Positions 6,951-15,158 of a DNA stretch of 41,484 bases are shown here, piece after piece (position 1 is the first letter of the stretch; every line of letters starts with the position of its first letter). The position numbers and the translations under genes are program-made. Source of the DNA: a virus; IMG/VR virus record IMGVR_UViG_3300035180_000721, positions 1 to 41,484 of that record. One strand, 5' to 3'. The notes under the pieces were generated by a model, which saw only the letters and a list, made by a program, of their open reading frames with translations, made no database searches and was not told where the DNA came from.

Positions 6951-7895
6951 ATGACAGAAGTAATAGATAAAATTAGAACAGAGACGGATGCGTTGGCAAA
7001 AGAATTTTTTGGTGATGGAACCACACCGCCTGTTCAGTCAAATGATAATCAACTTACAACAGTTGATGACCAGACTGGAGTAACACCAGCGGTATCTTCT
7101 GTATCCGACGATGAGACTCAACAGACTATTGAGCCATCTCAAGATACTACGGAAAATTGGGAAACCAAATATAAAACATTACAGGGAAAGTATAATGCAG
7201 AAGTTCCTCGGCTTAATCAGGAAGTTAAAGGTTTAAGAGATGAGTCTGCAAAATTAAAGGCAAAAGTTGAACTGTTTGAACAGTTAGTGGCTCAACAGGT
7301 TGCTCAACAGCCAGTTCAGAAACAGGACACTGAAGAGCTTGAGCCAGAAATTAAACAGCTTCAAGAGGATTTTCCAGAAATATACAAAGCTGTAATGAAA
7401 GTAGTTGAGAAACATGGAGTCTCTAAACAAGACTTACAGAATGTAAACCAGCAAGTGCAGAATGCACAGATGTCATCGTTTTATAGTAGGTTAGCACAAA
7501 AAGTTCCTGATTGGGAAACATTGAATACTGATAAGGACTTTCTAACTTGGCTACAGGAGCCAGCTGATTTTACTAATAAAACGAAGCAGCAGTTGTTGCA
7601 GGACGCTGCATATGCTGGGAATGTTGATTTAGTGGCTAAATTCTTTTTAACATACAAAAATCAAAATTCTACGTCAGCAGCAGATGAGTCTAAATTTTCT
7701 AATATGGTAGCTCCTCCTAAAGGTAGGTCACCTACAGCGGTTACAAGTAATTCAGCTTCTAAACCGATATTTACGGCACAGCAGGTTGAACAATTTTACC
7801 GTGATAAGAGTTTAGGTCGCCTTTCAAAGGAAAAAGCTAATCAAATGGAAGAGGCTATTCTGGCTGCTGCGAAGGATAAACGAATTAAATTTTAG
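6951..7895 (+). CDS. Capsid scaffolding protein
   Basis: 314 residues, highly charged and Gln-rich, with no Cys or Trp-rich core. The N-terminus is disordered and acidic. A coiled coil spans about residues 65-125 and includes 'YKTLQGKYNAEVPRLNQEV', a motif common in phage scaffolds. The C-terminus is a basic helix-rich tail (LSKEKANQMEEAI...KDKRIKF), as in scaffolds that bind coat through a basic C-terminal helix. It sits immediately before the coat gene. It would act inside the procapsid and leave during maturation; I see no protease gene here. Confidence 0.85.
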   Translation: MTEVIDKIRTETDALAKEFFGDGTTPPVQSNDNQLTTVDDQTGVTPAVSSVSDDETQQTIEPSQDTTENWETKYKTLQGKYNAEVPRLNQEVKGLRDESAKLKAKVELFEQLVAQQVAQQPVQKQDTEELEPEIKQLQEDFPEIYKAVMKVVEKHGVSKQDLQNVNQQVQNAQMSSFYSRLAQKVPDWETLNTDKDFLTWLQEPADFTNKTKQQLLQDAAYAGNVDLVAKFFLTYKNQNSTSAADESKFSNMVAPPKGRSPTAVTSNSASKPIFTAQQVEQFYRDKSLGRLSKEKANQMEEAILAAAKDKRIKF

Positions 7896-7906
7896 GAGGT
7901 TTTATT

Positions 7907-8827
7907 ATGTCTATTGCAAGAGCAGCAGGCTATCCTGATTATACATTTGATGATGCGTCGAAATATATTCCTTTGATATTTGCGGGCAAGACTCTTGAAA
8001 AGTTCTATGCTAAAACTATTGCTACGCAGATTTCTGTAACGGATTATTTTGGTGACCTTAAGAATGTTGGTGACCGTGTTATAATTCGTACTGTTCCCAA
8101 TATTACCATTCGTGATTACCAGAAAGGAGCACAGATTCAGTTAGAATATCCAGAGTCTCCTGCTGTTGAATTATCAATCAATCGTGCAAAGTATTATAAT
8201 TTTGCAATTGATGATATTGATATTAAACAGATGGATATGAATTGGATGTCTAAATTCAGTGATGATGCAGCCCATCAGTTAAAGATTGTGTATGATACTG
8301 AATTTTTTCAGACTATTTATACACAGGCTGATGCTAATAACCAGGGTGTAACGGCTGGTAAAATAAGTCATAACCTAAATTTAGGTGCCACTGGAGCACC
8401 TGTAGTTATTGGTTCTACTAATAATGCTGCGATTGATGTTATTGTTCGTTGTTGGCAGGCTCTCGATGAGCAGGATGTTCCAGAAACTGATAGGTTTATG
8501 GTAGTTCCGCCTGCTATTATGGCTAAATTTATGACTTCTGACCTTCGCATGGCGCATGAAATGGGTGATAATAAATCTATTGTTCGCACTATGGATGTTG
8601 GGTCAGTAGCCAATTTTAGCTTTTATACCTCGAATTTGTTAGCTAAAGACGCTAATGGTTACCATTGTGTGTTTGGTTCAAAGAAATCATTAGTGTATAT
8701 TATGCAGCTAACAAAGAATGAGCTTTATAGGCCACAGCAGACCTTTGCTAATGCTATGAAGGGTTTGGCGGTTTATGATTTTGCTGTTTTATATCCAAAA
8801 TTGTTTGGTCATTTGTATGCTATCTAA
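7907..8827 (+). CDS. Major capsid (coat) protein
   Basis: 306 residues, the expected size for an HK97-fold coat without a large pro-domain. Typical text includes 'TDYFGDLKNVGDRVIIRTVPNI', 'YYNFAIDDIDIKQMD', 'VPETDRFMVVPPAIMAKF' and the closing 'MKGLAVYDFAVLYPKLFG'. These resemble coat proteins of short-tailed and related phages encoded after a scaffold. The ribosome site is a full AGGAGG. The gene ends just before a strong terminator, consistent with high expression from the promoter at 6458. Confidence 0.9.
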   Translation: MSIARAAGYPDYTFDDASKYIPLIFAGKTLEKFYAKTIATQISVTDYFGDLKNVGDRVIIRTVPNITIRDYQKGAQIQLEYPESPAVELSINRAKYYNFAIDDIDIKQMDMNWMSKFSDDAAHQLKIVYDTEFFQTIYTQADANNQGVTAGKISHNLNLGATGAPVVIGSTNNAAIDVIVRCWQALDEQDVPETDRFMVVPPAIMAKFMTSDLRMAHEMGDNKSIVRTMDVGSVANFSFYTSNLLAKDANGYHCVFGSKKSLVYIMQLTKNELYRPQQTFANAMKGLAVYDFAVLYPKLFGHLYAI

Positions 8828-8836
8828 ATGAATTAG

Positions 8837-8860
8837 GGGGGCACTTCGGTGCCCCCTTTT
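8837..8860 (+). terminator. Rho-independent terminator after the coat gene
   Basis: GGGGGCAC (8837-8844), a TTCG tetraloop, GTGCCCCC (8849-8856), then TTTT. An 8-bp GC-rich stem with a UUCG loop stands out in this AT-rich DNA. It closes the capsid transcription unit; the next gene's GGAGG begins immediately after. Confidence 0.9.
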
Positions 8861-8869
8861 GGAGGATTT

Positions 8870-9061
8870 ATGCGATATATTAAAAATACAGATACAGATG
8901 TTTTATTTGAAGCAACACCTATTTTGGAGAAAGAGGTAGAACGTCGTAGATTTACCAATTTAATTCTAATTGATGACGATGAGATAGATTCTTCCGACGA
9001 GACTACTGAAACAGATTCAGAGGATGTTACTACAAATAAAAAGCGTGGTAGGAAAGCATAA
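8870..9061 (+). CDS. Small acidic head protein, unknown role
   Basis: 63 residues: an N-terminal 'MRYIKNTDTDVLFEATPIL', an acidic Asp/Glu/Ser/Thr stretch in the second half, and a basic end (NKKRGRKA). The start is ATG 8870 with GGAGG at 8861-8865; a GTG inside the terminator hairpin at 8849 is in frame but implausible. Small proteins of this layout often follow the coat gene in phage genomes. Abuts the adaptor gene. Confidence 0.7.
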   Translation: MRYIKNTDTDVLFEATPILEKEVERRRFTNLILIDDDEIDSSDETTETDSEDVTTNKKRGRKA

Positions 9062-9706
9062 ATGACTTACCAAGATATTATTGATGCAACCAGACGTAGA
9101 TTAGATGACTTGGTTGACCCATTCTTATGGTCAGATGATGACTTAATAGATGCGTTAAATCAAGCATTATCTTATTTAGTTACTAATGCCAGTTTATTGC
9201 ATAGTGATAGAACTATGCCTGTTACGGCTGGTTCGTCTGTAATTACTGTTGATAATAGTATTTTTGGTATTTTAAGTTGTAAATTTAATACATCTGTATT
9301 GCAAAAAGTTGATTATAGTTATTTAGTTAATCTATATTCAATAATTGAGATTCCTACGACTGATATTCCTCAATTATATCATTTTGATAATGTTTCAAAA
9401 CAGATATTTTTCTACCCAATCCCCAAAATAGATGGTACATTATTTTTAAGAACGCAGGATACCATCTTTATTACTGTAAGTAATCTTAATACTTCAATTG
9501 CATTTGAAGCAAGTTGGCAACCTTCATTAGTAGATGGTGTTTGTGCTTTTGCTTACCGTAAGGCTGATACTGAAGTTTATGACCGTCAAGTAGCTGATAG
9601 TTATTTACAGCGGTTCAATCAATGGGTAGAATACTTAAAACAAAAAGTGTTATTACAAACACAAAGTTATATCCATACAACTGGAATACCACGAGGGTTA
9701 TTGTGA
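9062..9706 (+). CDS. Head-tail adaptor (connector) protein
   Basis: 214 residues. The start 'MTYQDIIDATRRRLDDLVDPFLWSDDDLIDALNQAL' is the hallmark helical N-terminus of phage adaptor proteins that form a ring under the portal. The later part (YPIPKIDGTLFLRT, then a helical C-terminus 'LVDGVCAFAYRKADTEVYD') also fits. It lies directly between coat and nozzle-like genes, as expected. The stop overlaps the next start as GTGA. Confidence 0.85.
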   Translation: MTYQDIIDATRRRLDDLVDPFLWSDDDLIDALNQALSYLVTNASLLHSDRTMPVTAGSSVITVDNSIFGILSCKFNTSVLQKVDYSYLVNLYSIIEIPTTDIPQLYHFDNVSKQIFFYPIPKIDGTLFLRTQDTIFITVSNLNTSIAFEASWQPSLVDGVCAFAYRKADTEVYDRQVADSYLQRFNQWVEYLKQKVLLQTQSYIHTTGIPRGLL

Positions 9707-10587
9707 AACCTATAGTTTTTAATAAATTTGAAGGGTCACAAAAATTACAAGATAATTCTATTAGATTTTTATATAATTATTTAGTGACTCGTGATAGGCG
9801 TTTACACAAAGTTCCTAAATTTGACGTTTTTCAAGCATTTTATAAAGCACATTCGCTTTTTACTTTTGGTGATTATTTATTTTTTGTTGCCAGAGCCAAT
9901 TCAACAGATAATGATTCTTTATTTTTATATAATTTAGGAACTAACCAACAACAAATGTTACGTTCTTTATCCTCTAAAGATAAACCTGTTTTTTATACTA
10001 TGTTAGATGAGGATACATTTTTGATAGGAAACACAGATTTCTTATCTATGTTTATTGAGGATACATTTAAGGATATTGATAGTGGATTACCACCGTGTGA
10101 TAATTTAGTTATTTATCAGGCACGGTTAATGGGTAATCGTGGTAATATATTACTTTTTACGTTTCCGTTTAATTTCGACTTTGATGGCACAACAAATAGC
10201 ATACCATTTGATGCTACTATTACAAATTTATATGTTTTGGCCACAGGTTTATTAGTCACCACAACGCAAGATATTTCTTTATTGAGTGATGAATTTCCGT
10301 TACCAAAACGCACAATTTTAGCACAAGAAGGTGTTTTGCCTAATACTATTAGTTCATTTTATTATAAAGATACTGAATTTTTAGTTTGGGCAAGTCCAAC
10401 TGGTTTGAGACTATATAATGGACAGCAAGTAATGCCTGTTAGTGATAATAAAATAGATTTTCAAGCATCTGGTAGAGGTGCTATATTTTCAGTACCAGAG
10501 CTTGATTTGACTGGTGTAGGCTTACAGCAAGTTGGTTTTGGTGACCAAATGGATGCTGTAATTATTCGAAATGGTAAATTGATTTAG
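9703..10587 (+). CDS. Tail nozzle / stabilisation-like beta-propeller protein
   Basis: 294 residues from GTG 9703, chosen because it overlaps the upstream TGA as GTGA and has GAGGG at about 9693. The longer in-frame opening from 9622 would lie inside the adaptor gene. The sequence is beta-rich with propeller-like phrases: 'LYVLATGLLVTTTQDISLLSDEFP', 'FLVWASPTGLRLYNGQQVMPVSDNK'. This pattern fits the nozzle or head-completion proteins of short-tailed phages (P22 gp10 type), supported by its place just after the adaptor. A tail-tip beta-propeller is the alternative. Confidence 0.65.
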   Translation: MKPIVFNKFEGSQKLQDNSIRFLYNYLVTRDRRLHKVPKFDVFQAFYKAHSLFTFGDYLFFVARANSTDNDSLFLYNLGTNQQQMLRSLSSKDKPVFYTMLDEDTFLIGNTDFLSMFIEDTFKDIDSGLPPCDNLVIYQARLMGNRGNILLFTFPFNFDFDGTTNSIPFDATITNLYVLATGLLVTTTQDISLLSDEFPLPKRTILAQEGVLPNTISSFYYKDTEFLVWASPTGLRLYNGQQVMPVSDNKIDFQASGRGAIFSVPELDLTGVGLQQVGFGDQMDAVIIRNGKLI

Positions 10588-10597
10588 GAGGTTTCAT

Positions 10598-11107
10598 ATG
10601 AGTAATATGAAATTACATGGTTTATGGGAAATACAGCACATTCGTGATGGAAGAGTGCTGCATAAAGAATGTGGCGAAAACATAGTTCCTTATGAAGGTA
10701 TGAACCGTATTTTAGATGCTTTGCGTGGTGGTGTTACTTTGTCGACTACTTGGTATGTATCGTTGTTTAAAGGTAATGTTACACCTGCTTTAACAGATAC
10801 TGCTGCTTCGGCATTAAGTGCGACTGGTAGTTATGGTGAATGCCAGGATACTGATTTTTCACCAGCTACTAACCGCACGCAAATTACATTTGGTTCCGCA
10901 TCTAATGGGAGTATGACTTCTACCAATACTATGCAGTTTACAGCGATACAGAATTTGACTGTATATGGTGGTTTTGTTACTGATACTCAACCAAAAAATG
11001 ATAAAACAGGTGTTTTGTTATCTGCTAAACGATTTGCTTCAGCTCGTGCTGTATTGGCAAATGATATTATTCAGGTAACAGTAACTTACACTATGACATC
11101 CAGTTAA
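10598..11107 (+). CDS. Tail/virion structural protein
   Basis: 169 residues, ribosome site AGGAGG. It begins 'MKLHGLWEIQHIRDGRVLHKECGENIVPYEGMNRILDALRGG' and continues 'TWYVSLFKGNVTP'. This N-terminal pattern (a short strand, then an 'N.V...G....LD..L.GG....WYV.L' segment) is common in small phage virion proteins near the tail genes. The remainder is Thr/Ser-rich and beta-structured. A terminator hairpin follows. Precise role unknown. Confidence 0.7.
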   Translation: MSNMKLHGLWEIQHIRDGRVLHKECGENIVPYEGMNRILDALRGGVTLSTTWYVSLFKGNVTPALTDTAASALSATGSYGECQDTDFSPATNRTQITFGSASNGSMTSTNTMQFTAIQNLTVYGGFVTDTQPKNDKTGVLLSAKRFASARAVLANDIIQVTVTYTMTSS

Positions 11108-11113
11108 AATCGG

Positions 11114-11135
11114 GGTGGCCGCAAGGCCACCTTTT
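11114..11135 (+). terminator. Rho-independent terminator before the tailspike gene
   Basis: GGTGGCC (11114-11120), loop GCAA (a stable GNRA tetraloop), GGCCACC (11125-11131), then TTTT. The tailspike ATG is only 12 bases later, so there is no room for a new promoter. It may act as a partial terminator that sets the ratio of connector to spike expression. Confidence 0.85.
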
Positions 11136-11146
11136 GAAGGTTTAGT

Positions 11147-13327
11147 ATGACTACATATTGTTTAGATTATAAAAAAGGTAATGATAATAATGATGGATTA
11201 AGTTGGTCAACAGCTAAAAAGACATTATCAGCATTTAGTGGATTTAATCCAGGTGATATTATTAAATTTGCTAAAAGTCCAGCACCAGTTGCTATTGGTA
11301 ATGCTACGTGGACAAATTTATCAAAAGCAGTTCAATTATCGACATTGCAAAATGCTATAATCGAGCCTTGTGAAACTGCATGGACAGCTGCAAATAGTTA
11401 TGTAACATGCAGCACTACAACCACCCGTAAATCTGGTTCATATTCCAGCACAATTTCTCTTCAATATGCTTTTACAACTGGCAAAATTGCTTATAAATCA
11501 TTAGCAAATTTAGATTTGAGTAGTTATTCGAGAATTTCATTCTGGTTATACTTATCAGGAACTATTACAATAGACCAGGTATTTCAAATTAAATTATGTT
11601 CAGATAGTTCTGGGAATACACCAGTTAAAACATTCAATTTTCCACCATTACCAGCAATAGGTAGTTGGATTCCAATTACTTTATCATCTAATGAGGGTGG
11701 TAATATCGGTTCTGGTATAAATTCTATTGCTCTATATGCTTTAGTTGACCCTAATACTCCTACAATTTATTTAGATAATATTGTTGCTTGCACTGATATA
11801 GGACCACATTTGTGTGCATTGATTTCAAAAAATAATTTAGAGCAAGGTGGTGATGAACCATGGCTTGCTATTCAATCAATTGATACTTCAAGTGGTATTG
11901 AAACTATTTATCTTGACCAACAGGTAAATTCTTATTCATATGAGGGTAGAGGTTATTATGGAGTTACCGAGACAGTTCCAACATATATTCGAGACCCAAT
12001 ACCCACAGATGTAACATCTACTAATACAACTATTATTCAGGCATTATCATATAGTGGGTCATCAAGTGGGTATATTGAATTACAAGGTGGCTATAACCCT
12101 TCAACCGACATACAAGATGGTGAGACAATCTTTAGTGGCCAGTGTGGTAATGGAATAGGATTAAACATTGATACTCAAAATTACATCAAAATAAACAGAT
12201 TAAATTTTTCACGATATTACCATGGATTAATGTGTAAAGGTAATTACAATTACATTCAAAATCTTTGCAATAGTAATAATAATACAGATTATGGAATATA
12301 TATCTCTGGAAATAATATAATAATAGATTATATTGGTAATGTCTGTAATAATTATTCTCATGGATTGCAATTAGATACGTGTAATTATGCAACTATAACA
12401 ACAATTAAACATTGTAATAATAATAATACAGGTACAGGTTTATATATAAATAATTGTAATTATGCCCAAATAAATGAAAATACCCAAGCTTGTAACAATA
12501 GTAATAATGGTATTTTTTTATCAGCATCTAAATATAATATATTTAATTTTATAAAAGAAATAAATTATAATAATACTAATTTATCGATATCTGATGATAG
12601 TTCTTTTAATTTATTTAAGTCAATTCATAATATTAAAGCACCAAATGGACAAGCTACAATATCTTTATATGGTCATCATAATATATTTTATAAAATTGAT
12701 GAGATATCTGATTCTTATATAAATTTAATAGGTAAAGAGAATAAATTTTGGAATTTAATATTTAATAATTCGAGTTATGCTTTTTATCTAAATTCTAATA
12801 CTGGAACAAATTACTTTGCTAATGCGAAATTTAGTGGTATTACGTATTGGACATATAATAATTGGCCAACTAATTATGAAGCATATATTTATATTCATAA
12901 TTATCAACAGACCGCTAATAACCATTTAATTTTAATGTTGGATGGACAAATAAACTCAACGATAGTTACCAGACATTCACCAACAGGGATTGCATGGGAA
13001 TTAAAACCAACTGGTGTTAATCGAAATGAATATAGACCTGTTGAATTAGTTATTGGAAGATTTGCTATTGAAGCTAACCAACCCACTACAATATCAGCTT
13101 GGTTCAGACGCACAAATACAGCCATTACAGGTAAATTAGTATGTAAAGCAAGACAATTAGCTGGTATTACAGATGATGTAATAGCAACTACAGCAGCTGT
13201 CTCAAATACATGGGAACAGTTAAGTATTACGGTTACACCAACGGAAACAGGAGTTATAGAAGTTGTGGCTCAAGCGTTTGGTGGCACCACATATTCTGTG
13301 TTTGTTGATGATGTGATGACGAGTTAA
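11147..13327 (+). CDS. Tailspike with right-handed beta-helix and sugar-binding-like domains
   Basis: 726 residues. The N-terminus (KKGNDNNDGLSWSTAKKTLS) is the entry motif of many beta-helix spikes. Residues about 90-220 form a jelly-roll-like module (LDLSSYSRISFWLYLSG, then WIPITLS and IYLDNIVAC). Residues about 340-560 form a parallel beta-helix made of short Asn-rich rungs (for example 'YGIYISGNNIIIDYI', 'HGLQLDTCNYATI', 'TGLYINNCNYAQI'). The last 150 residues look like a second carbohydrate-binding module (ISAWFRRTNTAITGKLVCKA...TWEQLSITVTPTETG). It probably binds and perhaps cleaves a surface polysaccharide; catalytic residues cannot be assigned by eye. Confidence 0.8.
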   Translation: MTTYCLDYKKGNDNNDGLSWSTAKKTLSAFSGFNPGDIIKFAKSPAPVAIGNATWTNLSKAVQLSTLQNAIIEPCETAWTAANSYVTCSTTTTRKSGSYSSTISLQYAFTTGKIAYKSLANLDLSSYSRISFWLYLSGTITIDQVFQIKLCSDSSGNTPVKTFNFPPLPAIGSWIPITLSSNEGGNIGSGINSIALYALVDPNTPTIYLDNIVACTDIGPHLCALISKNNLEQGGDEPWLAIQSIDTSSGIETIYLDQQVNSYSYEGRGYYGVTETVPTYIRDPIPTDVTSTNTTIIQALSYSGSSSGYIELQGGYNPSTDIQDGETIFSGQCGNGIGLNIDTQNYIKINRLNFSRYYHGLMCKGNYNYIQNLCNSNNNTDYGIYISGNNIIIDYIGNVCNNYSHGLQLDTCNYATITTIKHCNNNNTGTGLYINNCNYAQINENTQACNNSNNGIFLSASKYNIFNFIKEINYNNTNLSISDDSSFNLFKSIHNIKAPNGQATISLYGHHNIFYKIDEISDSYINLIGKENKFWNLIFNNSSYAFYLNSNTGTNYFANAKFSGITYWTYNNWPTNYEAYIYIHNYQQTANNHLILMLDGQINSTIVTRHSPTGIAWELKPTGVNRNEYRPVELVIGRFAIEANQPTTISAWFRRTNTAITGKLVCKARQLAGITDDVIATTAAVSNTWEQLSITVTPTETGVIEVVAQAFGGTTYSVFVDDVMTS

Positions 13328-13331
13328 ACTT

Positions 13332-15158
13332 ATGGGCTTAATTAATGCAAAAGACATAATTACATTAGATTATGCGTATTTAGGTAAACCTTTTTGTGAT
13401 ACCACTGTAGGAGCTGGGTTAAGCCTTAATACTTTAGATTATGCCCATTTAGCTAAACCATTTAATGGTAATTATTCTGGAATTTTTGACGCTTTAGGTT
13501 ATATTGTTTTTGGGGATGATATTACCTTTGCTCGATATATAAGTGATACTTTTTATGACTCTCCTGGTCTTAATGATACCACAATATTATCAAAGGTTAA
13601 TATAGATACTTTACCAGATACTTTTGACACACAAGACGATTGTGCAACTTTGGTAAAATTTTTGAATGAACTTACTCATGTTATTGATATTGATAAAATT
13701 TTAACTCCTTTATTTAAGTATTTTTTTACACTATCAGATATTTTGAGTATACAAGCAGATGTTGATGGTGTAATATTTTTTCCATTTTTATTGGATGGTG
13801 AATTATATTTTTTCGATTGGATTGTTCAAGGTGACCACGCTTTTACTGTATCACATGTATCTGATGATATTACTCCAATTATTATTTATAATCTTGGCAG
13901 TAATGTTACATGGATTGATGATTCACGTATTGCACAATTATTTAATCATGATTTAACTGATAATCCCAATTTTGTTCAAGATTTTATTTATACAATTCTT
14001 GAAACATTAGTTGATACAACTGATGTTGGAGATTTTGTAACAACCCTTCAACATATTCTGGATACTCTTGCAGATACATGTAATATCCAACAATCTATAC
14101 AAGATAAAATTTCTTGGGCTATTACATCAGTATTAAACTTTACTGATTCAAGTTTTACTGGAAAAATTATTTGGGGTTTAGCAGATAAATTACAACTAAC
14201 TGATACATTTAATACAATCTATCAGTTTTATGAAAACGTTTTCATTTTTTTGCAGAATAATTTAGATATAACAGGAAACAGATGGTTTGGGCATAATATT
14301 GATGATATTCTTCAAATTCAAAGCCAAATAGAACATTTTGGAAATGCAATTGAAGAATTAAAATCCGTTATAGATGTAGCTGATACATGGGTTAAATTAT
14401 TAGCTTTCCAATGTGCATTAAATGAACTTTGCAATCTATTAGAACAATTTTATTGGGTTCAACAGGTAAGTATTACTGATGAGTTCAATGCTAATGATAA
14501 TGTATTTCAACAGTTAAGTTTTAAGCTGGAACAAGCAGAACAATTTATTTTAGCTGGTGAAGTAACTCTTGCACAACAAGCTTTATTAGTTACTCTACAA
14601 GAGTTAATACAAATTGTACCAGAGCTCAAATTAGACCTTCAACAGATTTATAATTTACTTGAAACACTTATTGTTGATGATAGAGCTGATACCTTTATTG
14701 TGCCATATTTTGGTGCTGGGGTTTCAGTTAATGTTCCTGATACAACTACGACTGTTTTATTATATCATCCAACATTAGGTATGGGGTCGGCCAGTTATCC
14801 ATATGTATCTTACACATTTAACAATACACATAAAATGTTATTTTCAGCTGGGTTAGGTGGAGTATATCAACTAACCAAAGAAAAGACTAATGATACGGCT
14901 GGGTTAGTATTAGATATGGCATATTTATCTTCGCCAACAAAGAAATTTTTATATGATTTGTATGTTGATGGAGAAATTACTAAACCATATCAAGTCAAAA
15001 TTCAAACAGATATGCAGCAAACAACATATACTGGTCAATATAAAAGATTAAAAATTGGGAAAGGTTTAACTGGCACAAAATTAAAATTTATTTTACAAGA
15101 TATTGATGCTATCAATGAACTTGTATTTACTCCAATTGAAAGTAGGAGGAGTAAATGA
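13332..15158 (+). CDS. Large repetitive structural protein with LDYAYLxKPF motifs
   Basis: 608 residues. Residues about 11-45 carry two copies of 'TLDYAYLGKPF / TLDYAHLAKPF', and a looser third copy, 'LDMAYLSSPTKKF', lies near residue 530. This motif recurs in fibre-like virion proteins of other phages. The middle (about 90-450) is an irregular series of helical segments with recurring Asp-Thr-Leu/Phe turns (ADTW, TDTF, LADT). It ends in a beta-rich C-terminal domain. It starts 5 bases after the spike gene and overlaps the next gene by 4 bases (ATGA). Probably a fibre or tail appendage; no enzyme motif seen. Confidence 0.6.
   Translation: MGLINAKDIITLDYAYLGKPFCDTTVGAGLSLNTLDYAHLAKPFNGNYSGIFDALGYIVFGDDITFARYISDTFYDSPGLNDTTILSKVNIDTLPDTFDTQDDCATLVKFLNELTHVIDIDKILTPLFKYFFTLSDILSIQADVDGVIFFPFLLDGELYFFDWIVQGDHAFTVSHVSDDITPIIIYNLGSNVTWIDDSRIAQLFNHDLTDNPNFVQDFIYTILETLVDTTDVGDFVTTLQHILDTLADTCNIQQSIQDKISWAITSVLNFTDSSFTGKIIWGLADKLQLTDTFNTIYQFYENVFIFLQNNLDITGNRWFGHNIDDILQIQSQIEHFGNAIEELKSVIDVADTWVKLLAFQCALNELCNLLEQFYWVQQVSITDEFNANDNVFQQLSFKLEQAEQFILAGEVTLAQQALLVTLQELIQIVPELKLDLQQIYNLLETLIVDDRADTFIVPYFGAGVSVNVPDTTTTVLLYHPTLGMGSASYPYVSYTFNNTHKMLFSAGLGGVYQLTKEKTNDTAGLVLDMAYLSSPTKKFLYDLYVDGEITKPYQVKIQTDMQQTTYTGQYKRLKIGKGLTGTKLKFILQDIDAINELVFTPIESRRSK
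14231..14244. promoter_or_regulatory. Palindrome TGAAAACGTTTTCA (cre-like), copy 1, inside a gene
   Basis: Exact 14-base palindrome within the 13332-15158 gene, where it encodes part of YENVFIF. It is identical to the copies at 22524-22537 and 33926-33939. It matches the CcpA cre pattern TGWAANCGNTNWCA at every position. Confidence 0.55.

Noticed and set aside
9622-9702. N-terminal extension of the nozzle-like gene or a frameshift fusion with the adaptor
   Set aside because: The extension lies wholly in the adaptor gene in another frame; GTG 9703 overlaps the adaptor stop and has a ribosome site.
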